This document shows positions 53,227 through 60,594 of a stretch of 64,000 nucleotides of DNA, piece by piece; the stretch's first letter is position 1, and each line of letters begins with the position of its first letter. A program made the position numbers and the translations under genes. The stretch spans positions 1 to 64,000 of the forward strand of contig JBAYTR010000004.1 in the NCBI GenBank assembly GCA_041675505.1. The letters run 5' to 3'. The DNA comes from JAGPCK01 sp041675505. GTDB lineage: Bacteria; Bacteroidota; Bacteroidia; UKL13-3. The notes below the pieces were generated by a model, which was not told the DNA's origin, did no database searches, and saw only the letters and a list, made by a program, of their open reading frames with translations.

Positions 53227-53234
53227 CAAATATA
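53227..53234 (-). promoter_or_regulatory. Promoter of ddl: -7 TATATTTG with TTG -33
   Basis: On the minus strand TATATTTG lies six bases before the ATG of ddl, and a TTG is 17 bases further upstream, so both elements of the Bacteroidota promoter are present. This implies a near-leaderless message and argues against the alternative start three codons upstream. Confidence 0.6.
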
Positions 53235-53398
53235 AGCGTATGCCCGTATTTCAAACAGGTAGTTTATAACCTCATTTGTGGAAAACCCTGAACACTGCTT
53301 AAGAACGGCAACAGCAGGGAATGTCCCGTAAACCCGAAAGCTGTTGTGGTATTTGTGGTGCAATTGTTGTAAAATCGTAGCTGTAAATTACAGATAAC

Positions 53399-53893
53399 AT
53401 GAGAAAAGTTGCCCTTACTTTAATGTGCCTCACCTTTGTGAGTGTATTTGCACAAAACACCCAATCATTACCTGATTTGGTTCTGAAAGACTTAAACGGA
53501 AAAAACAAAAACGTGAGTGATTACGCCAAAAGCGGAAAAATCACCATCATCTCTTTCTGGGCTACCTGGTGCTCTCCTTGCGTAAAAGAATTATCCAACA
53601 TACAAGGCCTCATTGACGACTGGCGCAACAACTACGATGTGCAACTGGTGGCAGTTACCATTGACAATGCGAAAAACTCACTCAAGGTAAAACCTTTTGT
53701 GGAAGGCAAAGGCTGGGACTACGATGTGTTGTTTGACATTAATGAAGACCTGAAACGCGCCCTCAATGCACCTTCTGTTCCCTACACCATTCTGCTGGAC
53801 AAAACCGGAAACATTGTGTATACCCACAACGGCTACGTAGAAGGTGACGAGTTTGAACTGGAAAAGAAAATTAAAGAAATCGCCAAGAAGTAA
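53399..53893 (+). CDS. TlpA-family thioredoxin-like protein
   Basis: This 164-residue protein has a signal peptide (MRKVALTLMCLTFVSVFAQ) and a thioredoxin fold with the redox motif WATWCSPCVKEL (Cys58 and Cys61). A cis-Pro loop is in APSVPYTILLD. TlpA-type proteins reduce or oxidise disulfides in the periplasm, often for cytochrome c assembly. No ccm genes are near, so the target is unknown. It is monocistronic and ends in a strong terminator. Confidence 0.9.
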   Translation: MRKVALTLMCLTFVSVFAQNTQSLPDLVLKDLNGKNKNVSDYAKSGKITIISFWATWCSPCVKELSNIQGLIDDWRNNYDVQLVAVTIDNAKNSLKVKPFVEGKGWDYDVLFDINEDLKRALNAPSVPYTILLDKTGNIVYTHNGYVEGDEFELEKKIKEIAKK

Positions 53894-53915
53894 TTCTTAC
53901 CACTCCCATAACTGA

Positions 53916-53948
53916 AAAAGGCAACCCTCGGGTTGCCTTTTCTTTTTT
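53916..53948. terminator. Bidirectional intrinsic terminator
   Basis: AAAAGGCAACCC and GGGTTGCCTTTT form a perfect 12-bp stem with a two-base loop as written, followed by CTTTTTTT. It lies between the convergent tlpA-like and 53962 genes. Confidence 0.9.
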
Positions 53949-53961
53949 TAATTAATGCTGT

Positions 53962-54246
53962 TTATAAACTCACGCGGTGAATGGCATTCACCGGAATACT
54001 TACTCCGCCTTTTAAGCTTATTTCTGTATCAGATGCGGCCCATACTGTTGTTTCTACAGCCTTTACACCGTCAGTTGTTTCAAAAGTAATGCGCATTTTG
54101 CCATGCTCTGCATTGCCCAGTACCATCGCTCGCTCCAGGTCCTGTCTTCTTTGAATAATTTCATCTTTGGTGCGCAGTACCTCGTGCTTGGGAAATTTCA
54201 GGTTAACAATTTCCTCTTTTTCAATAATGGTGGCTGAATTGTTCAT
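53962..54246 (-). CDS. Small conserved-looking protein of unknown function
   Basis: This 94-residue cytoplasmic protein has a helical N-terminal half (KHEVLRTKDEIIQRRQDLER) and a beta half (MRITFETTDGVKAVETTVWA, then ISLKGGVSIPVNAIHRVSL). The last segment resembles a short Sm-like or PilZ-like strand, but no family is certain. There is no signal peptide. It lies between two convergent transcripts and reads leftward into the terminator at 53916-53948. Confidence 0.55.
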   Translation of the reverse strand: MNNSATIIEKEEIVNLKFPKHEVLRTKDEIIQRRQDLERAMVLGNAEHGKMRITFETTDGVKAVETTVWAASDTEISLKGGVSIPVNAIHRVSL

Positions 54247-54297
54247 AAGTTCAGTGTTTATTTAGACTATCGAAATTACACATTTTTCTGAAAACTG

Positions 54298-56457
54298 CTA
54301 TAAATTTTCCTTAAAATATTGTGTAATTTTTTTCATCAGGTGCACCCTATCCGGTCCCAATACGTTGTGTTTGTGCCCGGGATATACAAAATAGTCCACC
54401 AACACGCCTTGTTTTACGCACTCCTCCAAAAACTTAAGACTGTGCTGCCACACCACCACATCATCAGAGGTGCCGTGTATCATCAACAATTTGCCTTTGA
54501 GTTTACCGGCATGGTTAAGCAGGTTCGACTCATCAAAACCTTTTTTGTTTTCCTGCGGAGTGCTCATGTACCGCTCAGTGTACATCACCTCGTACATGCT
54601 CCAGTCAATCACCGGACCACCGGCCACAGCAGCTTTGAACACTCCTGCATTTCGGGTCATCAGTGAGGTGGTCATAAAACCGCCAAAACTCCAGCCGTAA
54701 ACTCCCATGCGTGTAGTGTCGACAAACGATTGATTTTTGAGGTAATTCACACCCTGCAACTGGTCGCTCATTTCTACGGTGCCCAATTGTAAATGTGTGG
54801 CCTGTTCAAAGTCGCGGCCACGGTTGAGTGAGCCACGGTTATCTAATGTAAATACCACGTAGCCTTGCTGCGCCATGTACACCAGCCACAAATCGGCACC
54901 ACCCATAAAGGTGTTGTTCACCAACTGCAGGTGCGGACCACCATACAAATACACCAGCACAGGATATTTTTTGGTGGCATCAAAGTTTAAAGGCTTAAAC
55001 ATGCGGCAGTGTAAATCGGTTGTGCCGTCAGCGGTTTTTAAGGTAAACATACTCATCTCCGGCAAGCGGTAATCTGCCAGCGGATTGGCTGCGGTTAAGA
55101 GGTTACGCACCGGCTTTCCGTCTGAACTGATTACATCTATGTTACGCGGCACATTAACGGAAGTATAATTGTCAATAAAATGAGTGAAGCTGCTATTGAA
55201 CTGAGCAGTATGTGTGGCAGAAACGCCTGCACTTATTTTGGTGAGTTTACCCGATGAAATTTGTACGGCATAAATGTGACGCTCCAAAGGGCTTTCTTTG
55301 GTAGCCTGAATGTACACGTACTCCCCTTTGCTGTCAAAACCCAACACATCGGTAACTACCCAGGCGCCTTTGGTTAACTGACGAATCAATTTACCCTGGC
55401 GGTTGTAGAGGTACAAATGATTGTATCCGTCACGCTCACTTTGCCAGATAAATAAATCAGGTTGGCCGGTTACAAACTGCACCGGATGTTCGGGCTCTAC
55501 GTACTTGGTTGATTTCTCTTCAAAAAGTGTTTTTATAAAATCTCCGGTAAAGGCTGAATATTGATTCAACTGCATGTGGTTCTGTTCGCGGTTTAAAACG
55601 GCTACGTAAACCATTTCTTCATTCGGATCCCAGGCAATGTTGGTGAGGTACTGGTCGGAAGGGAAACCTGTTTTCAGTTCAATAACTGATTTAGACGAGG
55701 CTTCAAAAATGCCCACCTTTACCTGATGACTGGCTTTGCCGGCCATGGGGTAACGAATCATATCGGGTGTGGCAGGTTTTTTATTCAAATCCATTATCGG
55801 ATACTCATCTACCATACTTTCATCCATGCGGTAGTAGGCCATGTACTTGCCTTTGGGCGACCAAAAAGTACCTTTGCTAATACCAAACTCATTGCGGTGA
55901 ACAGTTTGTCCACTAACCATACCCTTCATGCTGTATGATGTAACCTGTGCCACACTTTCACCAAAACTCACATACAGGTTATTCTCCAAGGTATAAGCCG
56001 CTGCATTGCTGGTGGGTTCAAAGTCTACATTTTCGGCTCTGTTGATTAAGCGGTTGATGACAAAACATTTTTTATTCTCCAAGTTGTAGAGGTAAAACGT
56101 GGTGCCATGGTAAAAACGAAACGACTTATCCGATACCCAGCTTATGCCCGGGAAACGTGCCAAAGGCGAGGCTTTATCGTCTGCTGCTTTTACGGCTGCG
56201 GCCAGTTCATCTATGCTGAGGATGGTATCGTTTACAGCCTGTTCTGCACTTGTAAGAATCAACACATCTTTCTCTGCTCGTTTACCAATAAAGGAAATTT
56301 TAGTAGTGCCCGTTACCCAGTTCAGTTGGTTTAAACGTGCGGGGGCCAGCGTACTGCGCCCTTTCATCACCGCATCTTCTATGGTGAGTAACTTGTTTTG
56401 AGCAAAACCACTCAGGCTCAGCAACAGCACAATGGCTGCAAATACTATTCTTTTCAT
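54298..56457 (-). CDS. S9 prolyl-oligopeptidase / dipeptidyl peptidase IV-type protease
   Basis: This 719-residue secreted peptidase has a signal peptide (IVFAAIVLLLSLSGFAQ). An N-terminal DPP-IV-like beta-propeller spans about residues 40-480 (WSPKGKYMAYYRMDE, FIWQSERDGYNHLYLYNRQG). The C-terminal alpha/beta-hydrolase has catalytic Ser590 in GWSFGG, Asp near 665 in HGTSDD and His near 697 in GHKHNVLG. It cleaves dipeptides after Pro or Ala from peptides in the periplasm. The gene is monocistronic and diverges from the small lipoprotein gene. Confidence 0.92.
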   Translation of the reverse strand: MKRIVFAAIVLLLSLSGFAQNKLLTIEDAVMKGRSTLAPARLNQLNWVTGTTKISFIGKRAEKDVLILTSAEQAVNDTILSIDELAAAVKAADDKASPLARFPGISWVSDKSFRFYHGTTFYLYNLENKKCFVINRLINRAENVDFEPTSNAAAYTLENNLYVSFGESVAQVTSYSMKGMVSGQTVHRNEFGISKGTFWSPKGKYMAYYRMDESMVDEYPIMDLNKKPATPDMIRYPMAGKASHQVKVGIFEASSKSVIELKTGFPSDQYLTNIAWDPNEEMVYVAVLNREQNHMQLNQYSAFTGDFIKTLFEEKSTKYVEPEHPVQFVTGQPDLFIWQSERDGYNHLYLYNRQGKLIRQLTKGAWVVTDVLGFDSKGEYVYIQATKESPLERHIYAVQISSGKLTKISAGVSATHTAQFNSSFTHFIDNYTSVNVPRNIDVISSDGKPVRNLLTAANPLADYRLPEMSMFTLKTADGTTDLHCRMFKPLNFDATKKYPVLVYLYGGPHLQLVNNTFMGGADLWLVYMAQQGYVVFTLDNRGSLNRGRDFEQATHLQLGTVEMSDQLQGVNYLKNQSFVDTTRMGVYGWSFGGFMTTSLMTRNAGVFKAAVAGGPVIDWSMYEVMYTERYMSTPQENKKGFDESNLLNHAGKLKGKLLMIHGTSDDVVVWQHSLKFLEECVKQGVLVDYFVYPGHKHNVLGPDRVHLMKKITQYFKENL

Positions 56458-56523
56458 CCCTTGTATATTTTTATTCGTCTAATTTTTGTGTTCAACGGCA
56501 CAAGTACACTTATTTTGCAGCAA

Positions 56524-56994
56524 ATGTCAACTAAAATACGATTAGCTTATAGTTTTTTACTACTAACGGCCATCTCCTTAAGCAGCTGTGAAACGCACCC
56601 GCCATTGGAGAACCCCGACCCCTACATAGGACCAACGGTGGCAGAGAACATTGTGCTCACCCTAACCAACGACTCCAACAAAACCTGGCGACCCGTTTAC
56701 CGTATAATTGATAACGTTATAGAACCGCTGGACGATTGCGAAAAAGACGACCTGTGGACGTTTAAGAAAAACGGGGATTTGTTTAAGCAGCACTTTACCA
56801 CCTTTTGTTTTGTAAACGAACCCGAACAGGAAACCCTCAATTGGGGCAAAGAACCCGCAGGAGCATTCATTAAAATAGGCAACCTCACCTACCCTGTAAA
56901 ACACCTGACCGATACAGAACTGATGCTCAAATACCAGGTATATAAAAACGGCATTCCCGTTAATGCATTACTGGCGTTTATAGTGGTGAGGTAA
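56524..56994 (+). CDS. Small lipoprotein of unknown function
   Basis: The chosen ATG (56524) gives MSTKIRLAYSFLLLTAISLS, then SC as the lipobox. The mature part of about 130 residues is strand-rich with paired cysteines (DDCEKDD, TTFCFV) and a lipocalin-like feel, but no family is certain. An upstream extension to 56398 overlaps the end of the divergent peptidase gene's leader and is rejected. It ends towards a hairpin shared with the convergent unknown genes. Confidence 0.55.
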   Translation: MSTKIRLAYSFLLLTAISLSSCETHPPLENPDPYIGPTVAENIVLTLTNDSNKTWRPVYRIIDNVIEPLDDCEKDDLWTFKKNGDLFKQHFTTFCFVNEPEQETLNWGKEPAGAFIKIGNLTYPVKHLTDTELMLKYQVYKNGIPVNALLAFIVVR

Positions 56995-57025
56995 CTCTTA
57001 GGAGAAGATTCAATTTGCTTTTGAA

Positions 57026-57066
57026 ATATTGTCGTTATGAAGAATGAACATTCTTAATGACGATAT
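57026..57066. terminator. Imperfect hairpin between convergent genes
   Basis: ATATTGTCGTTATGAAGAATG and its near complement ATTCTTAATGACGATAT form a stem of about 18 pairs with three mismatches or G-U pairs. It lies between genes ending at 56994 (+) and 57066 (-). No strong T-run is seen. Confidence 0.4.
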
Positions 57067-57392
57067 CACTTATGAAAATTCCGGCTAAGAATATTACCTG
57101 TTTCTATATCAACAGCATATTGCGAACCATCCCAATTTATAACCAAAATATCACCATTACCGGATTCCATTATATTAACAAATGGGCTGTTTTCATATAG
57201 ATAATCTAGCTTACTAATCTGCCAGATAGTATTACCATTTAACCCAACACAATATACATTCTCATTAAAAATAACTTTTGGGGGAATATTCAAAAGAACT
57301 AAAACTCTATTCTGAGAAACAATACATTTTGTAATAGGAAATGGAAACTTTACCTCTTCATTTAACAATAACTTATTGCCTTCTATCTTCAT
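57066..57392 (-). CDS. Small cytoplasmic protein of unknown function, immunity-protein-like
   Basis: This 108-residue protein begins MKIEGNKLLLNEEVKFPFPI and has VLVLLNIPPKVIFNENVYCV and GLNGNTIWQISK. This sequence style (a small beta domain with IFNENVY and IWQI) is common among proteins encoded next to polymorphic toxins and thought to be immunity proteins; no toxin is visible here, so the role is only suggested. The ATG at 57392 is preferred; a longer form would overlap the upstream gene. It is A+T-rich and reads leftward. Confidence 0.5.
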   Translation of the reverse strand: MKIEGNKLLLNEEVKFPFPITKCIVSQNRVLVLLNIPPKVIFNENVYCVGLNGNTIWQISKLDYLYENSPFVNIMESGNGDILVINWDGSQYAVDIETGNILSRNFHK

Positions 57393-57405
57393 GTGATTTA
57401 GACTT

Positions 57406-57852
57406 TTATTCTTCAGTTCTATCTGAAACCTTTTTAGCAAAATAAAGTATTAATACTTGGTATAAAAACATCCCTAGGGTATGCAAAGTTATTTCTGTTG
57501 TGGCAGTATGTCCAACAGTATATTGCAGAGCTTTTTGTGCCATATTAAAAATCAAAGAAAAGTTAGTTGTTATTCCTAACAATATATCAGCATGTTTAAA
57601 ATCATATTCTGGAATGATTAAACATAATTTCCATGTAAGCGAAAACAAAGGGAACCAAAGGAAAGATTTTTCTATAAATAGCGAAAATAAGAACAAAAAG
57701 AGGCAGTAAACGAATGGTAAGCTAAATATATATTCAAAATAAACACCCTTAAAACCAATATCATCAACCACATTAATTATGAGATAGCACAATAAATTAA
57801 TCATGCTAAAAATAAAGAATGAAACTATCGAAAATTTAATTTTCTTTTTCAT
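57406..57852 (-). CDS. Small integral membrane protein of unknown function
   Basis: This 148-residue protein has four hydrophobic segments (about 8-28, 40-58, 66-82 and 118-138) with short loops, and Lys at both ends. There is no recognised family. It starts 14 bases after the palindromic element at 57867-57889 and ends 13 bases before the next gene. The gene is A+T-rich. The pairing with the small gene downstream could be a toxin-immunity or two-component accessory unit (inference). Confidence 0.5.
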   Translation of the reverse strand: MKKKIKFSIVSFFIFSMINLLCYLIINVVDDIGFKGVYFEYIFSLPFVYCLFLFLFSLFIEKSFLWFPLFSLTWKLCLIIPEYDFKHADILLGITTNFSLIFNMAQKALQYTVGHTATTEITLHTLGMFLYQVLILYFAKKVSDRTEE

Positions 57853-57866
57853 TTTCTTTTTCAGTG

Positions 57867-57889
57867 CTGTCAGTTGCTACAACTGACAG
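57867..57889. repeat. Palindromic repeat, copy 1
   Basis: CTGTCAGTTG-CTA-CAACTGACAG: a perfect 10-bp stem with a three-base loop, preceded on the + strand by GTG. Together (GTG plus palindrome) it is the exact reverse complement of copy 2. It ends 14 bases before the ATG of the membrane-protein gene at 57852. Confidence 0.85.
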
Positions 57890-57919
57890 GCAATATTATC
57901 AGTTAATTCTATCATTTCC

Positions 57920-58339
57920 TTACCCTTCCAGCATCAAAACAAAAAATAGAAAAAATAAAATACTCACTACAATAATGCCTATGAAACCTAAAAATCCGTA
58001 TTTCATGTATTGCCAGGCTTCCTTGTATTTTCTCGTATATCCGTTTGATTTAAACGTACTGGCTACTGACCAAGGAATAACACCCCAAAAGAATACTATA
58101 AACAACGCTCTTTGTATCGCATCCAGCGGTTCATTTTCCTTTTGCAGGTGTGTTACCTCTTTAATTTGTATATCGTCCTGTGCATTTTTCATCTGCACAT
58201 CAGATAAATTCCTTTTCTGAATTTCCATCTCGGCTGCTAGAACTGCCTCCGGTTGATAGTCTCCCCTAAGTTTTGTAACTATCTCCAGTAAGTCACTATC
58301 CGACCGTTTAGACATTACTGCTGCAAATTCGTTTTTCAT
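57920..58339 (-). CDS. Small membrane protein with conserved N-terminal helix
   Basis: This 139-residue protein starts MKNEFAAVMSKRSDSDLLEI, then VTKLRGDYQPEAVLAAEMEI, a charged helical segment that I have seen in many unknown Bacteroidota membrane proteins. Two hydrophobic helices follow (ALFIVFFWGVIPWSVAS and FLGFIGIIVVSILFFLFF). The N-terminal part is probably cytoplasmic and may bind another protein. Function unknown. Its ATG lies 18 bases from palindromic repeat copy 2. A+T-rich. Confidence 0.6.
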   Translation of the reverse strand: MKNEFAAVMSKRSDSDLLEIVTKLRGDYQPEAVLAAEMEIQKRNLSDVQMKNAQDDIQIKEVTHLQKENEPLDAIQRALFIVFFWGVIPWSVASTFKSNGYTRKYKEAWQYMKYGFLGFIGIIVVSILFFLFFVLMLEG

Positions 58340-58357
58340 ATTATTACTATTACTGCT

Positions 58358-58380
58358 CTGTCAGTTGTAGCAACTGACAG
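58358..58380. repeat. Palindromic repeat, copy 2
   Basis: CTGTCAGTTG-TAG-CAACTGACAG followed by CAC. The inverted copy of 57867-57889, extending to 26 identical bases. It lies 18 bases before the ATG of the gene at 58339 and 27 bases after the end of the next upstream gene. Confidence 0.85.
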
Positions 58381-58407
58381 CACGCTAGGTTACTTTGTTT
58401 TGTACAT

Positions 58408-59433
58408 TTAATCGCAAACTACGTAGCATAAACTATCACTTACCTTTACCTGAGAAATTTTAGCTCCCATTTCAATAGTATCTATTAGCCTGATTGCACC
58501 CTTGTCCAATACTGATAGATAAAGTTTAGTGCTATCTGATACAAGTAAGCTGTTCCCTAGTCTCAAAATTTGTTTTGGATTAGAAACCTTAAAATCAGCG
58601 TTGATATACGTTGATGAATTCTTCTTGTGCTGAATCAAACTGAAATTTCCCCACTGATTGATTGTAATAATGGAGTCGTTAGAATAAAAACAGTAATCAA
58701 GTATAGGATTATCAAGCTGATTAAATGAGTGTAGCGTGTCTTCTTTGAAAATATTCGTTACAGTTAGATTTTGTCGGCTGTCCATTACACCAATCCAGTT
58801 GTCGTCAGGAGATATTCGTAAACTATGAAAAGACCATTTCACTTCAAGAAAATGCATACTTATAATTCTTTCAAGTATTTCAATTGTATTATCGTTTTTC
58901 TTTCCTTTCCTAAGCTTGTACTCTTTATTTAATTTTCGATGTGGCAAAATGGTATGCAAAATCAAAGTTGATCCGCAGCTATCGCAGTTATCGTAATAGT
59001 CTGCCAAAAAAGCCATGTACTTTAAATTACTGGCAAACTCAAGCTCCTTTAAAAATAACGGATAAATAGCTGACATATAATTTCTGTCTTCCTCTGTGTT
59101 ATACTCCTCTAAAGTGCCTTGTTTGAATATATAACCAACATTTGTAGTGCGAGGTCTTATTCTTGCAGCTGCTGTAATATTTGGCAACTTTCGTTCGCGA
59201 AGAAGTACCTTATCTCTGAATTTACCGTCAATTGATCTTAGCGAACCAACTCCTGAACTATCAACTGTCAGATAAAGTTTACCTCTTGCATCAAAATGCA
59301 AAAGTTGGTGTTCTGTTATAGAATCTTTTTTACTGAGTAAATTTCCATCCAATTCAAAAATGTGAATTTCACTTTTTGTCTGTCCATTAGTAAACAGCGG
59401 GAAAAAGAAGAGTAATATTTGCAGTAGTTTCAT
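58408..59433 (-). CDS. Exported propeller-like protein of unknown function
   Basis: This 341-residue protein has a signal peptide (MKLLQILLFFFPLFTNGQ). The mature part shows repeated short strands (HFDARGKLYLTVDSSGVGSL, LRISPDDNWIGVMDSRQNLT, YFYSNDSIITINQW-like), suggesting a WD40 or other beta-propeller. It contains a CDSCG cluster near residue 155 that could be a disulfide or metal site. It is A+T-rich. It starts 13 bases from palindromic repeat copy 3. No enzyme motif is seen. Confidence 0.55.
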   Translation of the reverse strand: MKLLQILLFFFPLFTNGQTKSEIHIFELDGNLLSKKDSITEHQLLHFDARGKLYLTVDSSGVGSLRSIDGKFRDKVLLRERKLPNITAAARIRPRTTNVGYIFKQGTLEEYNTEEDRNYMSAIYPLFLKELEFASNLKYMAFLADYYDNCDSCGSTLILHTILPHRKLNKEYKLRKGKKNDNTIEILERIISMHFLEVKWSFHSLRISPDDNWIGVMDSRQNLTVTNIFKEDTLHSFNQLDNPILDYCFYSNDSIITINQWGNFSLIQHKKNSSTYINADFKVSNPKQILRLGNSLLVSDSTKLYLSVLDKGAIRLIDTIEMGAKISQVKVSDSLCYVVCD

Positions 59434-59445
59434 TTAGTTTTTACT

Positions 59446-59471
59446 ATGTCAGTTGTAGCGGCTGACAGCAC
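59446..59471. repeat. Palindromic repeat, copy 3 (diverged)
   Basis: ATGTCAGTTG-TAG-CGGCTGACAG followed by CAC. It is the same element as copy 2 with three changes, of which two reduce pairing, in the same orientation as copy 2. It lies about 13 bases before the ATG of the gene at 59433. Confidence 0.75.
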
Positions 59472-59542
59472 TTTACCAATGCAATATACACTGTTTTTTA
59501 AATATGCTGGGAGGTTGAATACTCTCCCTTACCACAAAACAA

Positions 59543-60544
59543 TTACCCGTTGAACCGTGCAGAGGGGGATACTGTTTGATCAGCAAAATCATTCGCGAGG
59601 TACTTAAAATATGCGGCCATAGCAATCATACCTGCATTATCGGTACAGTATTGAAACGCGGGGATGTAAACCGTCCAGCCCATAGTGTTGCCTTCATCTT
59701 GTAAAGCCTTGCGCAAACCGCTGTTGGCCGATACACCACCGGCAATGGCCACGTGTGTGATGCCCGTATCTTTTACTGCTTTCTTCAACTTTAACATCAG
59801 TTGTTTGATGATGGTGTATTGCACCGAGGCACACAAATCGGCCAGGTGTTGTGCAATAAAACCCTCCGGCTGCTTTTGCAAAAAGTACAGCACCGCAGTT
59901 TTTAAACCGCTAAAACTGTAATCGTACTCCGGCATACGCGAAACCGGAAACTCAAAAGCCAGCGGGTTGCCGTGTTGTGCGTGTTGATCAATCAACGGTC
60001 CGCCCGGGTAAGGCAGTCCCATCACTTTGGCAATTTTATCAAAGGCCTCTCCCGCTGCATCGTCAATGGTTTCGCCCAGCACCTGCATATCAGTTGCTGA
60101 GTTTACCCGCACAATTTGGGTATGACCGCCTGATACCGTAAGACACAGGTAAGGAAAAGGCGGAACGGGTTCATCAATAAAATGGGCCAGCACGTGTGCC
60201 TGCATGTGGTGTACTTCAATCAACGGAATGTTTAAAGCCAGTGCCATAGCTTTGGCAAAAGACACCCCTACCAGCAAAGAGCCCAATAAACCGGGGCCAC
60301 GGGTAAAGGCAATGGCACTTAATTGCGATTTTTGAATACCTGCTTTTTGCAGGGCCACATCTACTACGGGCACTATGTTTTGCTGGTGTGCACGCGAGGC
60401 CAGCTCGGGTACTACGCCACCATACAGGCGGTGCACTTCTTGTCCGGCTACCACGTTGGCAAGTATTTTGCCATTGTGCAGCACGGCCGCTGCTGTGTCG
60501 TCACACGAAGACTCTATCGCTAAAATGTATACCTCTTTATGCAA
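59543..60544 (-). CDS. tsaD: tRNA N6-adenosine threonylcarbamoyltransferase
   Basis: This 333-residue ASKHA-fold enzyme has AIESSCDDTAAAV at the N-terminus, the metal-binding histidines in VHHMQAHVLAHF, LTVSGGHTQIV, and GGVSANSGLR near the end. It transfers threonylcarbamoyl to A37 of ANN-decoding tRNAs with TsaB and TsaE. The length is normal. The start is TTG (60542-60544), with no ATG in frame before AIESS. It diverges from tamB with a short shared region, a common arrangement in this phylum. Confidence 0.95.
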   Translation of the reverse strand: MHKEVYILAIESSCDDTAAAVLHNGKILANVVAGQEVHRLYGGVVPELASRAHQQNIVPVVDVALQKAGIQKSQLSAIAFTRGPGLLGSLLVGVSFAKAMALALNIPLIEVHHMQAHVLAHFIDEPVPPFPYLCLTVSGGHTQIVRVNSATDMQVLGETIDDAAGEAFDKIAKVMGLPYPGGPLIDQHAQHGNPLAFEFPVSRMPEYDYSFSGLKTAVLYFLQKQPEGFIAQHLADLCASVQYTIIKQLMLKLKKAVKDTGITHVAIAGGVSANSGLRKALQDEGNTMGWTVYIPAFQYCTDNAGMIAMAAYFKYLANDFADQTVSPSARFNG

Positions 60545-60576
60545 AACTTTCGTTTTTTAATGGCCTGTTACTGTAG

Positions 60577-60584
60577 TATTTTTG
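60577..60584 (+). promoter_or_regulatory. Bacteroidota -7 element TATTTTTG
   Basis: TATTTTTG matches TAnnTTTG exactly and ends 10 bases before the TTG start of tamB. Confidence 0.5.
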
Positions 60585-60594
60585 GAACGTCCCC

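Noticed and set aside
53220..53229. Longer start of the Ddl gene (MCCMRIG)
   Set aside because: The extra start would overlap the -7 box, and the conserved Ddl N-terminus begins at the inner ATG.
56398..56523. Extended N-terminus of the lipoprotein gene
   Set aside because: It overlaps the divergent peptidase gene and lacks leader-like sequence; the inner ATG gives a standard lipoprotein signal.
57867..58380. Palindromes as terminators of the preceding genes
   Set aside because: In the gene direction the stem is followed by purine-rich sequence, not T-runs.
57867..59471. Palindromes as integron attC sites
   Set aside because: attC core pairs need RYYYAAC/GTTRRRY ends with unpaired bulges; these are short perfect stems with three-base loops, and no integrase is present.
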